From assembly GCA_003476475.1 (NCBI GenBank), contig DMUD01000095.1, forward strand, positions 1,256 to 8,630: a stretch of 7,375 nucleotides of DNA, in the 5' to 3' direction. The position numbers and the translations under genes are program-made. Each line of letters opens with the position of its first letter. Within the stretch, counting starts at the first letter, position 1. The notes beneath the pieces are model-generated. The model was not told the origin of the DNA and searched no databases. It saw nothing but the letters and a program-made list of their open reading frames with translations. This document shows, in pieces, positions 1 through 7,094 of the stretch. The DNA comes from Cytophagales bacterium (GTDB taxonomy: Bacteria; Bacteroidota; Bacteroidia; Cytophagales; UBA9547).

Positions 1-246
1 ATTATCGATTTGGCCGATGTGTTGTACGAATACCATTTGAAAACGGCTACACAAGCCACTATAGCCCCAATTAGCACTTTCAATGTGAACACCAATTTGA
101 ATTATGTGAAAAATAGAATAGATGCCTTAGGCACCAAGAACAGGTTCTATTTCAGAAGTCAAAACGATTTGAGTAGATTTGCCCAATTATTGACGTTCAT
201 ACACCGTCAGAGATTAATTTATTGTCTGCATAATGAAATTGTATAG
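1..246 (+). CDS. 3' end of an unrecognised gene overlapping thrC (5' partial)
   Basis: The reading frame is open from the first base of the window to a TAG at 244-246, so 81 C-terminal residues are visible and the start lies to the left. An internal TTG at position 10 could be taken as a start, but nothing supports it, and the frame continues upstream through Ile-Ile-Asp. The visible part is soluble-looking, mixed polar and aromatic (it contains RFYFRSQNDLSRF and ends LIYCLHNEIV), with no membrane segment and no motif I can assign. It does not resemble the C-terminus of homoserine kinase or homoserine dehydrogenase, which often precede thrC. Codon choice looks like that of thrC, which supports a real gene. 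It overlaps the thrC start by 14 bp in another frame, so the two are probably co-transcribed. Function unknown. Confidence 0.6.
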   Translation: MIDLADVLYEYHLKTATQATIAPISTFNVNTNLNYVKNRIDALGTKNRFYFRSQNDLSRFAQLLTFIHRQRLIYCLHNEIV

Positions 247-1528
247 TACCAATCACCAGTCACCCGATGTGGATTTGAAAGAAGCCGTTTTCAGGGGCTT
301 ACCCCAAGATAATGGTCTTTACATGCCTTACAACATTCCACGGCTTCCCGATTCATTCTTCCAAAACATCGAGCAATTGAGTTTGCAGGAAATGGCTTTC
401 GAAGTAGCAGCTGCTTTGATACAAGACATTCCGAAAGAAAGGTTGAAAAAAATCGTGTACGACACGCTAGCCTTTGAAGTGCCTGTACTAAACGTACACG
501 ACAATATTTATGCCTTGGAACTGATTCACGGCCCCTCTCATGCTTTCAAGGACTTTGGTGCACGTTTCATGTCGCGACTCATGTCTTACTTTTTGGAGCA
601 GGACAAGCGCGAAATTAACATCTTGGTGGCCACAAGTGGCGACACCGGAAGTGCTGTGGCACAAGGTTTTTATCAAGCTCCAGGAGTAAAAGTAACCATT
701 CTTTACCCTAGTGGTAAAGTAAGTGAAATTCAGGAAAAACAATTGACCACGCTTGGTCATAATGTTACTGCTCTGGAAATTCAGGGCAATTTCGACGATT
801 GCCAACGTCTTGTCAAAACGGCATTCCTCGACACAGAAGTGACCAAACACGTGAATCTTTCTTCAGCAAACTCCATCAACATCGCAAGACTAATACCACA
901 GTCATTTTATTATTTCTATGCTTATGCAAAACTAAAGCACATTGGCAAGCCATTGGTTTTCAGCGTTCCGAGTGGCAATTTTGGTAACTTGTGCGGTGGA
1001 CTTATTGCGCAGCGCATGGGTTTACCGGTATATCGTTTTATAGCGGCTACCAATGCCAACGACGTCATTCCCCGATATTTGAAAACTGGGCAATTTGAAC
1101 CGAAACAGTCGGCTCAAACCATCTCCAACGCAATGGATGTGGGTAGTCCAAACAATTTCCCACGATTGGAAGAAATTCACGACAAGGAATTTGCCAAGAT
1201 GACGGCCAATATTGTGGGCAAAAGTTATGACGATACCCAAACAACCGAAACATTAAACACTGTTTTCCAAGAATATGGATACGCAATGTGCCCCCATACC
1301 GCCATTGCCTATCGTGGACTAAACGAATTTTTGAAAGAAGAGGGCAAAAATTTGGTAGGAGTATTTTTAGCAACAGCCCATCCGGCAAAGTTTTTGGATG
1401 TATTAGACGAAAAAATAGCAAAGGCAGTGGTTATTCCCGAAAACCTTCAGCAAGTAATGAAAAAACAAAAAGAATCTATTTTAATGAGCAATCGTTACGA
1501 AGACTTGAAAACCTTTCTTCTTGCCTAA
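233..1528 (+). CDS. thrC: threonine synthase (PLP-dependent)
   Basis: This enzyme converts O-phospho-L-homoserine and water to L-threonine and phosphate, the last step of threonine synthesis in the cytoplasm. The product has 431 residues, close to the roughly 430 of the E. coli-type enzyme, and appears complete. The N-terminus (MKLYSTNHQ, then LKEAVFRGLPQDNGLYMP) is typical of the family. The PLP Schiff-base lysine is K106 in SHAFKDFGARF. ATSGDTGSA (133-141) and SANSINIARL (211-220) are fold-type II substrate and cofactor loops, VPSGNFGN (245-252) is the PLP phosphate-binding loop, and CPHTA (353-357) and TAHPAKF (381-387) are conserved C-terminal motifs. The ATG lies inside the preceding frame, 14 bp before that gene stops, and has no obvious Shine-Dalgarno sequence. 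No threonine leader or attenuator can be seen, since the upstream DNA is coding. Identification is firm. Confidence 0.97.
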   Translation: MKLYSTNHQSPDVDLKEAVFRGLPQDNGLYMPYNIPRLPDSFFQNIEQLSLQEMAFEVAAALIQDIPKERLKKIVYDTLAFEVPVLNVHDNIYALELIHGPSHAFKDFGARFMSRLMSYFLEQDKREINILVATSGDTGSAVAQGFYQAPGVKVTILYPSGKVSEIQEKQLTTLGHNVTALEIQGNFDDCQRLVKTAFLDTEVTKHVNLSSANSINIARLIPQSFYYFYAYAKLKHIGKPLVFSVPSGNFGNLCGGLIAQRMGLPVYRFIAATNANDVIPRYLKTGQFEPKQSAQTISNAMDVGSPNNFPRLEEIHDKEFAKMTANIVGKSYDDTQTTETLNTVFQEYGYAMCPHTAIAYRGLNEFLKEEGKNLVGVFLATAHPAKFLDVLDEKIAKAVVIPENLQQVMKKQKESILMSNRYEDLKTFLLA

Positions 1529-1590
1529 TATTTTCTGTTAAAATTCTGTTTTCTTTATTTCAAGTGGTTTAAAAACACAATTTGTGGCAT
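1529..1590. other. convergent intergenic gap between thrC and the nuo-linked barrel gene
   Basis: This is a 62-bp AT-rich spacer where two transcription units meet head-on. On the thrC side there is a T-rich tract (about 1531-1560) containing TTCTGTT twice, but I find no GC-rich stem before it, so a normal intrinsic terminator for thrC is not evident. Confidence 0.6.
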
Positions 1591-1600
1591 TTAAAAACAC
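1564..1600. repeat. imperfect short direct repeat at the convergent junction
   Basis: GTGGTTTAAAAACAC (1564-1578) recurs as GTGGCATTTAAAAACAC (1584-1600), differing by a 2-base insertion. The second copy covers the stop codon of the minus-strand gene. It may be a small local duplication. No function is inferred. Confidence 0.4.
1570..1587 (-). terminator. weak candidate terminator after the barrel-protein gene
   Basis: Read on the minus strand, a short inverted repeat CACAAATTGTG is followed at once by TTTTT, and it starts within about 5 bases of the stop codon at 1593-1591. With a 3-base loop the stem is only 4 bp and AT-rich, so it is a marginal hairpin. It could be a weak Rho-independent terminator or chance. 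Confidence 0.2.
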
Positions 1601-2298
1601 TTGCCCCAATACAACCTGAAATTGAATAGACCATCTCCGTTATTGGAAGCCTTCTTTTGCAACCACTCCAAACGGAAACCTAGGTTTTGGTCGGGCTTCA
1701 AAAAATAGCGCATTCCAAGGTGGTGCATGTTTTTCTCTTCCTTTCGGTTGAAATAGGGAACCGGTGGCCCTAAAATGCGTAGTTGGCGCGAGTCAACTCC
1801 TGCTTCCACAACCATTCTCTTCCACCTTGCCCTAGCTTCTATGGCCGAGCCCGACATGTTTTGGGTTACAAAATCGCGTGAAAAGCGTAACAATATCAAG
1901 TTTAAACCAACTTCTGATGACTCGGTAAAAGAATATAAGAAAGAAGCACCCATTTCAAATCGATAGGCAAACCATATAGGAAGTTTTTGTACTGGGTCGT
2001 TAGATTGCATATACCCCACCGATATTTCGCTTGACAGTATATCGCCGACCTTGAATCGCTTATCGGGTTGTTTTAAATAATAGCCTAGCATAATCGAACT
2101 TTGGTAGCGAAGACTAATTCCGCCAACATGCGTTTGATATAATAAGAGGGAATCACGCGTGTTTAAAGAACGAGAATCGAGTCCTAGATTTATATCTCCA
2201 ACTCGTAACTTGTAGTTAGAAACCTTAGACTGTTGTGAAAAAACAGAAATACAAAAAACAAAAAGAAAAATAAAACAAGTACCAACTCGCCTTATCAC
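1591..2298 (-). CDS. secreted, probable outer-membrane beta-barrel protein of unknown function
   Basis: The product has 235 residues. It opens with a clear signal peptide: MIRR, a hydrophobic stretch at about 7-20 (TCFIFLFVFCISVF), and a likely signal peptidase I cut after S21 (VFS before QQ). There is no lipobox. The mature part has no long hydrophobic helices. It alternates polar and hydrophobic/aromatic residues in short stretches, for example at about 89-97, 108-121, 125-138 and 191-201, and ends FNFRLYWGKCF with a terminal phenylalanine. That pattern fits a small beta-barrel with a C-terminal assembly signal. The start is GTG, whose G is also the last base of the nuoN stop (TAGTG), so translation is probably coupled to nuoN. 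No known complex I subunit looks like this and complex I lies in the inner membrane, so a role there is not implied. I do not recognise a family. Secretion is well supported; the barrel is inferred by eye. Confidence 0.75.
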   Translation of the reverse strand: MIRRVGTCFIFLFVFCISVFSQQSKVSNYKLRVGDINLGLDSRSLNTRDSLLLYQTHVGGISLRYQSSIMLGYYLKQPDKRFKVGDILSSEISVGYMQSNDPVQKLPIWFAYRFEMGASFLYSFTESSEVGLNLILLRFSRDFVTQNMSGSAIEARARWKRMVVEAGVDSRQLRILGPPVPYFNRKEEKNMHHLGMRYFLKPDQNLGFRLEWLQKKASNNGDGLFNFRLYWGKCF

Positions 2299-3680
2299 TA
2301 CTCTATCAACATAAAGACGAGCTGGGGAAATATTCCCAACAATAAAGTAAGTGCCGAACTGGTTACAAGGGCAAATTGATAGATACCGCCCAACTGGTAT
2401 CCTTCTGAATTTTCAGCCGACTTGAAATGAATCGCCATAATTACCTTAAAATAATAGTAAATGCCTATCATGGAATTGATAACTGCCAAAACAGTGAGCC
2501 ACACATAGCCTTGAGATAATGCGTTGTACAGTATGAAAAACTTGCCGAAAAAACCAGCTGTAAGCGGTATTCCAGCCAAGGAAAGCATAGACAAAGTCAT
2601 CACCAATGCCAAAAGTGGATTTTTTTTCATCAAACCATTAAACGCTTCAATAGAATCATTGCCTTCTTTATTGCTCACGACCATGATAACACCAAAAGCC
2701 GAAATCACGGCTATGGCATAGGCACCCGCATAGAATAATATACTACTTTCGTTGTACAGCTGTCCTGAAACCATAATGGCAATGAGCATAAAACCTGCAT
2801 TGGCGATGCTAGAATAAGCCAACATGCGTTTGATGTTGTATTGGTAAACAGCGCCCAAACTTCCCACTGTAATAGTCACAGCTACAATACCACTCAGCAG
2901 TGTGTCCCAGTGGCCAATGCCAGCAAAACAACTTGAAAACAAACGATAAAATGCCGCTAAACTTGCCGCTTTGGCTACAGAAGACATAAAAGCCGTGACA
3001 TAATCGGGCGAACCTTCGTACACGTCGGGTGTCCAAAAGTGGAATGGCACAGCCGATACCTTGAACAACATTCCCATCAAAATGAGACTAATGCCCAAAG
3101 GCAGAAGCAATGTAGTAGGATAGCCGCTTTGGATATAGCCTCCAATTCCCAGTAAATAAAAAGAACTAGTTTCGGCATAAATGAGCGTTATGCCCATCAA
3201 GATAAAACCTGTAGAAAAAGCCCCCATCAAAAAATATTTTAGAGAAGCTTCGTTTGAGGCCAATTGACTTTTATTACTACCCGCCAATACATACAAACTT
3301 ACAGACATAATCTCGATTCCGATGAACAACATGCTAAGATGGTCAAATGAAACCATGCACACCATTCCAGTCAAAGCAAAAAACATCAAGGCAAAATGCT
3401 CTGATACAAAACCTTTGGCATTTTCCAGAAAAGAATCAGATAGCAACACCAATAACAGTGTTGAAAAGACCAATAAACCAGAAAATCCTAAAGCAAACTT
3501 GTCGAAAAAGACCATATCGTGGAAATAGGTGTTGTTAGTTCCCCAATCGTAAAATACTATACCTATACAAGAAAGTAAAGTCAAAACAGATACACCTAGC
3601 ACAACTTTTATGCTGACTTTCGACAAGCCTGCCAACATGCAAAAAATTCCTAGACAAGAAAGAATAACCAATATGGCCAT
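2298..3680 (-). CDS. nuoN: NADH-quinone oxidoreductase subunit N
   Basis: NuoN is one of the three antiporter-like proton-pumping subunits of complex I, in the inner-membrane arm. The product has 460 residues, slightly shorter than E. coli NuoN, and is almost entirely hydrophobic helices (about 14 expected for the family). Key buried charges are present: E123 in GIEIMSVSLYVLAG, K148 in EASLKYFLMG, K207 in LFKVSAVPFHFWTPDVYEG (the family signature of the broken helix region), K237 in SSVAKAASLAAF, and K380 in GFFGKFFIL. YNIKRMLAYSSI (281-292) is another conserved block. The ATG at 3680 gives a typical first helix (MAILVILSCLGIF). Upstream the frame reaches a TAG with no other ATG. It is separated from nuoM by 49 bp and overlaps the downstream barrel gene by one base. 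The assignment to N rather than L or M rests on length, the VYEG motif and position at the end of K-L-M-N. Confidence 0.96.
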   Translation of the reverse strand: MAILVILSCLGIFCMLAGLSKVSIKVVLGVSVLTLLSCIGIVFYDWGTNNTYFHDMVFFDKFALGFSGLLVFSTLLLVLLSDSFLENAKGFVSEHFALMFFALTGMVCMVSFDHLSMLFIGIEIMSVSLYVLAGSNKSQLASNEASLKYFLMGAFSTGFILMGITLIYAETSSFYLLGIGGYIQSGYPTTLLLPLGISLILMGMLFKVSAVPFHFWTPDVYEGSPDYVTAFMSSVAKAASLAAFYRLFSSCFAGIGHWDTLLSGIVAVTITVGSLGAVYQYNIKRMLAYSSIANAGFMLIAIMVSGQLYNESSILFYAGAYAIAVISAFGVIMVVSNKEGNDSIEAFNGLMKKNPLLALVMTLSMLSLAGIPLTAGFFGKFFILYNALSQGYVWLTVLAVINSMIGIYYYFKVIMAIHFKSAENSEGYQLGGIYQFALVTSSALTLLLGIFPQLVFMLIE

Positions 3681-3729
3681 TATATGAGTATTTAGTAATA
3701 CGTATTTAGTAGTAAGACACTACTTTGAA
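3681..3729 (-). other. nuoM-nuoN spacer with direct repeat and palindrome
   Basis: This is the only real gap in the nuo cluster. On the + strand it holds GTATTTAGTA twice, at 3688-3697 and 3702-3711, exactly 14 bp apart, and a perfect 10-bp palindrome AATACGTATT (3697-3706) straddling the two copies. No Shine-Dalgarno sequence precedes nuoN. It could be a plain leader, an RNA-processing site or a protein-binding site. The sequence alone does not decide. Confidence 0.4.
3688..3711. repeat. 10-bp direct repeat pair (GTATTTAGTA) before nuoN
   Basis: There are two identical 10-base copies with 4 bases between them, lying 8 to 31 bases upstream of the nuoN ATG in the transcription direction. The 14-bp period is not a whole helical turn, which argues mildly against a dimeric repressor site. 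Confidence 0.5.
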
Positions 3730-5187
3730 TTAGAATTTCAACAAACCACTAACTTCAGGAGCTGCCAAAGAAAGCAAAGGTTGAGGATATAGACCCAAAC
3801 CAATCACCAACAAGGCAATAAAAACCAAACCAATAAATTCTACCATATCCAAGTCCTTGAAAGTTTTAGTAGTAGCATTTGTCTCACCCAACATCACATT
3901 TTTGTACATACGCAACATATATACTGCTCCCAATATAACGGATAAACCAGCTATGGCCGCAAATAATGGCTTGTACATAAACAGGGAAGTGAGCAAAAGA
4001 AACTCTCCAACAAAACCATTGGTCAAAGGAAGTGCCACACTACCCAACATGACAATGACAAATAGTGTCGCCAATTTTGGTGCCATATTGGCTATACCAC
4101 CCAATTGAGCAATTTCCCGAGTTTGAGTGCGCCTTTCAATTATATCGATAATGTAGAATAAACCAATCACATTGATGCCATGAGAAAGCATTTGAAAAAC
4201 CGCCCCTTGCACACCCTGCTCGTAAAATGTGAAGAGTCCTGCACATATTAAGCCAACATGGGAAATGGAAGAATACGCCACAAGACGCTTCATGTCTTTT
4301 TGCATAATGGCAATAATGGCCCCATATACCACCCCAACAATAGACAAAATGATTATGAGGTTAGAATATTGTTGAACAGCCAATGGAAAAAATGGCAACA
4401 CCCAACGAATTACCCCGAATATACCCATTTTCAACATGATACCCGACAGCAACATGGTACCCTGAGCTGGTGCAATAGTATAGGTATCGGGTTGCCAAGT
4501 GTGAAAAGGGAAAATGGGCATTTTGATAGCGAAAGCAATAAAAAACGCCCAAAACAACCATATTTGAGTAGTTCTGTCTAGCCCATTAGCCACTTGCTTC
4601 AAAGCCGCTATATCGAATGAAACAATCTGTGTAGAATGTAAGTACAAGTAAAGAATGCCCAAAAGCATAAACAAACTACCCACCACTGTGTACAAGAAAA
4701 ACTTGAATGTAACAGCTATTTTGTTTTCGCCACCCCAAATGGCACAAATAAAGTAAATGGGAATTAAGGCCAATTCCCAAAATATGTAAAATAGAAAGGC
4801 ATCTAATGCTGTAAACACTCCTACCAAACCAATTTGCATCAAATACACCAAGGAATGGAAGTAGTTGTTTTGGGCAAAAGAATGCTCCCTGGAAGAAAGG
4901 ATGATAAGCGGCACAGATACATTGGTAAGCAAAATCAATATCAGACTTATGCCGTTCAAACCCAACTTAAATCCTATGCCCATGTACGGAAACCAAGGCA
5001 TGTCAAATACTACTGTTGATGTTATCCCAGCTTTCAGAGCTTGGAAAACAACAAACAGCGTAAATACCATACCTACCACCGAAAAAAGCAGAGACAATTG
5101 CCATTTGAATGCTTTATTCAGCAATAATGAAGCCACAAAAGAAATGGCTGGAAAGAGCAATAAGGCTTTTAGATAAAAGATATCCAT
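3730..5187 (-). CDS. nuoM: NADH-quinone oxidoreductase subunit M
   Basis: NuoM is an antiporter-like proton channel of the complex I membrane arm. The product has 485 residues and about 14 transmembrane helices, in line with the family. Conserved features are E138 in FWELALIPIYF, K222 in AIKMPIFPFHTWQPDTY (TM7 channel lysine and broken-helix signature), K253 in MLKMGIFG, the block KDMKRLVAYSSISH (297-310), H336 in QMLSHGINVIGLF, and E395 in LTNGFVGEFLLL, the terminal-helix glutamate that replaces a lysine in the paralogues. Together these separate M from L and N. I chose the ATG at 5187-5185. The in-frame TTG just upstream (5190-5188) would add only one residue and lies inside the nuoL coding sequence. 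The nuoL stop and this start form TGATG, sharing one A, a classic stop-restart junction that should couple translation of L and M. Confidence 0.97.
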   Translation of the reverse strand: MDIFYLKALLLFPAISFVASLLLNKAFKWQLSLLFSVVGMVFTLFVVFQALKAGITSTVVFDMPWFPYMGIGFKLGLNGISLILILLTNVSVPLIILSSREHSFAQNNYFHSLVYLMQIGLVGVFTALDAFLFYIFWELALIPIYFICAIWGGENKIAVTFKFFLYTVVGSLFMLLGILYLYLHSTQIVSFDIAALKQVANGLDRTTQIWLFWAFFIAFAIKMPIFPFHTWQPDTYTIAPAQGTMLLSGIMLKMGIFGVIRWVLPFFPLAVQQYSNLIIILSIVGVVYGAIIAIMQKDMKRLVAYSSISHVGLICAGLFTFYEQGVQGAVFQMLSHGINVIGLFYIIDIIERRTQTREIAQLGGIANMAPKLATLFVIVMLGSVALPLTNGFVGEFLLLTSLFMYKPLFAAIAGLSVILGAVYMLRMYKNVMLGETNATTKTFKDLDMVEFIGLVFIALLVIGLGLYPQPLLSLAAPEVSGLLKF

Positions 5188-7094
5188 CAACTAAGGGTAT
5201 TGAAAAGGATAAGGATAATGACACCAGTAACCATTGAAAGCAAATAGACGCCCGTGTAACCACTTTGGAAATAACGTACGTATTTGCCCTTCAAAATCAC
5301 CGCTTGCCCAATAAAATTTACGAAAGCATCAATGCCACTCACTTCTACAAAGCGATGCAAAGCGGTAGAAAATAAATTCAAAGGTTTGGTAACCAAGCCT
5401 TCGTAAAGCTCATCCACATAATATTTGTTGGCAAACCATTTCTGCAAAACCGAATCATACACACCATCGTGGTTCGGAATGGTTTTCTTTGAAACAAACA
5501 CCACACAGGCTATAGCAATAGAAATAAGCGCTGCAGCTACCGACAATCCCATCAACAAATATTCGGTGCTGTGTGACAAATGAGCGGCATGAGCAGGCAC
5601 TTGTCTTAGATGATTCACAACAGGGTAAAAGAAATGGCCAAGCCAAGCAGAACCTCCCAACACTTCAGGTACATTGAAAAATCCGCCAATTGTGGAAAGC
5701 ACTGCCAAAACCATTAATGGAATGGTCATTAACAAAGGCGATTCGTGCAAATGGTCGGCTTGGGATTTTGTACCTCTAAAAGAACCCAAGAATGTGACAA
5801 AAAGCAGACGGAACATGTAAAAGGAGGTCATCATGGCACCCAATACAGCCAACCCCCATATTAGCGGACTATGCTCAAAAGCTTTTGCCAAAATCTCATC
5901 TTTGGAAAAGAAACCTGCAAAGGGTGGAATACCCGCTATTGCCACCGTTCCAATTAGAAAGGTAAAAAAGGTAATGGGGAGCTGCTTTTTCAAACCTCCC
6001 ATTTTTCGAATGTCTTGCTCGCCGCTCATGGCATGTATCACACTTCCCGACCCCAAAAACAAAAGAGCTTTGAAGAAAGCATGGGTCATTACATGAAAAT
6101 AAGCTGTAGTATAAGCCCCTAATCCAATTGCTATAAACATGAAACCTAACTGGCTTACGGTAGAATAAGCCAAAACTTTCTTGATGTCGTTTTGTGCCAT
6201 GCCAATAGTGGCCGCAAAGAGTGCCGTAGCCAAGCCTATCACCAAAATAACATCGGTGGTAAAAGGCGCCAATTGGTACAAGACATTAGAACGTATAATC
6301 ATGTAAATGCCAGCCGTAACCATTGTGGCAGCGTGTATCAAAGCAGAAACTGGTGTAGGTCCCGCCATCGCATCGGGCAACCATGTGTACAAGGGAATTT
6401 GAGCACTTTTGCCAGTAGCACCCACAAACAAAAAGAGCGTGATGGCTACTACAAGCACATTTCCTACGGGCCAATAAGCCGCAATGGAAAACACTTTGTC
6501 AAAGCTAACCGATTGAAAAGTGACAATCATGAGGAATAATCCAAGCAAAAAGCCCAAATCGCCAATGCGATTCATGATAAAAGCTTTCTTGGCGGCATCA
6601 TTGTATTGGTGGTTCTTGAACCAAAAACCAATGAGAAGGTAAGAACACAAACCAACACCTTCCCATCCAATGAACATGATGACATAGTTGGCGCCCAACA
6701 CCAACAACAACATGAAAAAGACAAATAGGTTAAGGTAGGCAAAATAACGGGCAAAACTCTCGTCGTCGTGCATGTACGAGATGGAATACAGGTGAATCAG
6801 AAAACCAACACCTGTTATCACGAGAAGCATCATGGCCGAGAGTGGGTCAATCAGAAACTCAAAAGGAATACGCAAAAAGCCTACTTCGATAAAGGTAAAA
6901 TATTCGATGGTGTGTTGAACCAAAGGACCATTTTTGACACCCAAGAAAATACCGACACTAATAATAAAAGAGGCTAAAATAGTGCCACTACCCACAATTC
7001 CCACTAAAGATTTGGGCAACTTGTTGCCAAAAAGACCATTCAGGACAAACCCAGCCAAAGGCAATACAGGAATCAGCCAAGCAAACTCTACCAT
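5187..7094 (-). CDS. nuoL: NADH-quinone oxidoreductase subunit L
   Basis: NuoL is the most distal antiporter-like subunit of complex I. Its long lateral helix clamps against NuoM and NuoN. The product has 635 residues, within the normal range (E. coli has 613). Conserved ionisable residues of the proton path are all visible: E145 in IGWEGVGLCSYLLIGFW, K229 in GATGKSAQIPLYTWLPDAM, H254 in VSALIHAATMVTAG, H334 and H338 with K342 in HVMTHAFFKALLF, and K398/D399 in FAGFFSKDEIL. The region 541-600, including FANKYYVDELYE, corresponds to the start of the lateral helix, and a final hydrophobic helix (about 614-632) anchors the C-terminus. The ATG at 7094 lies 7 bp inside the end of nuoK (ATGGTAG). 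At the other end the stop overlaps the nuoM start. No frameshift or missing block is seen. Confidence 0.98.
   Translation of the reverse strand: MVEFAWLIPVLPLAGFVLNGLFGNKLPKSLVGIVGSGTILASFIISVGIFLGVKNGPLVQHTIEYFTFIEVGFLRIPFEFLIDPLSAMMLLVITGVGFLIHLYSISYMHDDESFARYFAYLNLFVFFMLLLVLGANYVIMFIGWEGVGLCSYLLIGFWFKNHQYNDAAKKAFIMNRIGDLGFLLGLFLMIVTFQSVSFDKVFSIAAYWPVGNVLVVAITLFLFVGATGKSAQIPLYTWLPDAMAGPTPVSALIHAATMVTAGIYMIIRSNVLYQLAPFTTDVILVIGLATALFAATIGMAQNDIKKVLAYSTVSQLGFMFIAIGLGAYTTAYFHVMTHAFFKALLFLGSGSVIHAMSGEQDIRKMGGLKKQLPITFFTFLIGTVAIAGIPPFAGFFSKDEILAKAFEHSPLIWGLAVLGAMMTSFYMFRLLFVTFLGSFRGTKSQADHLHESPLLMTIPLMVLAVLSTIGGFFNVPEVLGGSAWLGHFFYPVVNHLRQVPAHAAHLSHSTEYLLMGLSVAAALISIAIACVVFVSKKTIPNHDGVYDSVLQKWFANKYYVDELYEGLVTKPLNLFSTALHRFVEVSGIDAFVNFIGQAVILKGKYVRYFQSGYTGVYLLSMVTGVIILILFNTLS

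Noticed and set aside
488..850. 120-codon minus-strand open frame inside thrC
   Set aside because: It lies wholly opposite a well-conserved thrC coding region, has no recognisable domain, and is rich in Cys and His as antisense frames often are. It is a shadow frame.
1065..1421. 118-codon minus-strand open frame inside thrC
   Set aside because: It is opposite conserved thrC motifs with no family resemblance, and it overlaps another antisense frame.
1531..1560. T-rich tract after thrC as an intrinsic terminator
   Set aside because: No stable stem precedes it. The only pattern is a repeated TTCTGTT.
4258..4581. 107-codon plus-strand open frame inside nuoM
   Set aside because: It is antisense to the conserved channel core of nuoM. 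Its composition is low-hydrophobic and atypical, and no motif is present.
5188..5190. TTG as the nuoM start
   Set aside because: It adds one residue directly before an ATG that forms a standard TGATG junction with the nuoL stop. ATG is the better start.
6192..6539. 115-codon plus-strand open frame inside nuoL
   Set aside because: It is antisense to the NuoL region that holds K229 and H254. It is a shadow of a constrained coding sequence.
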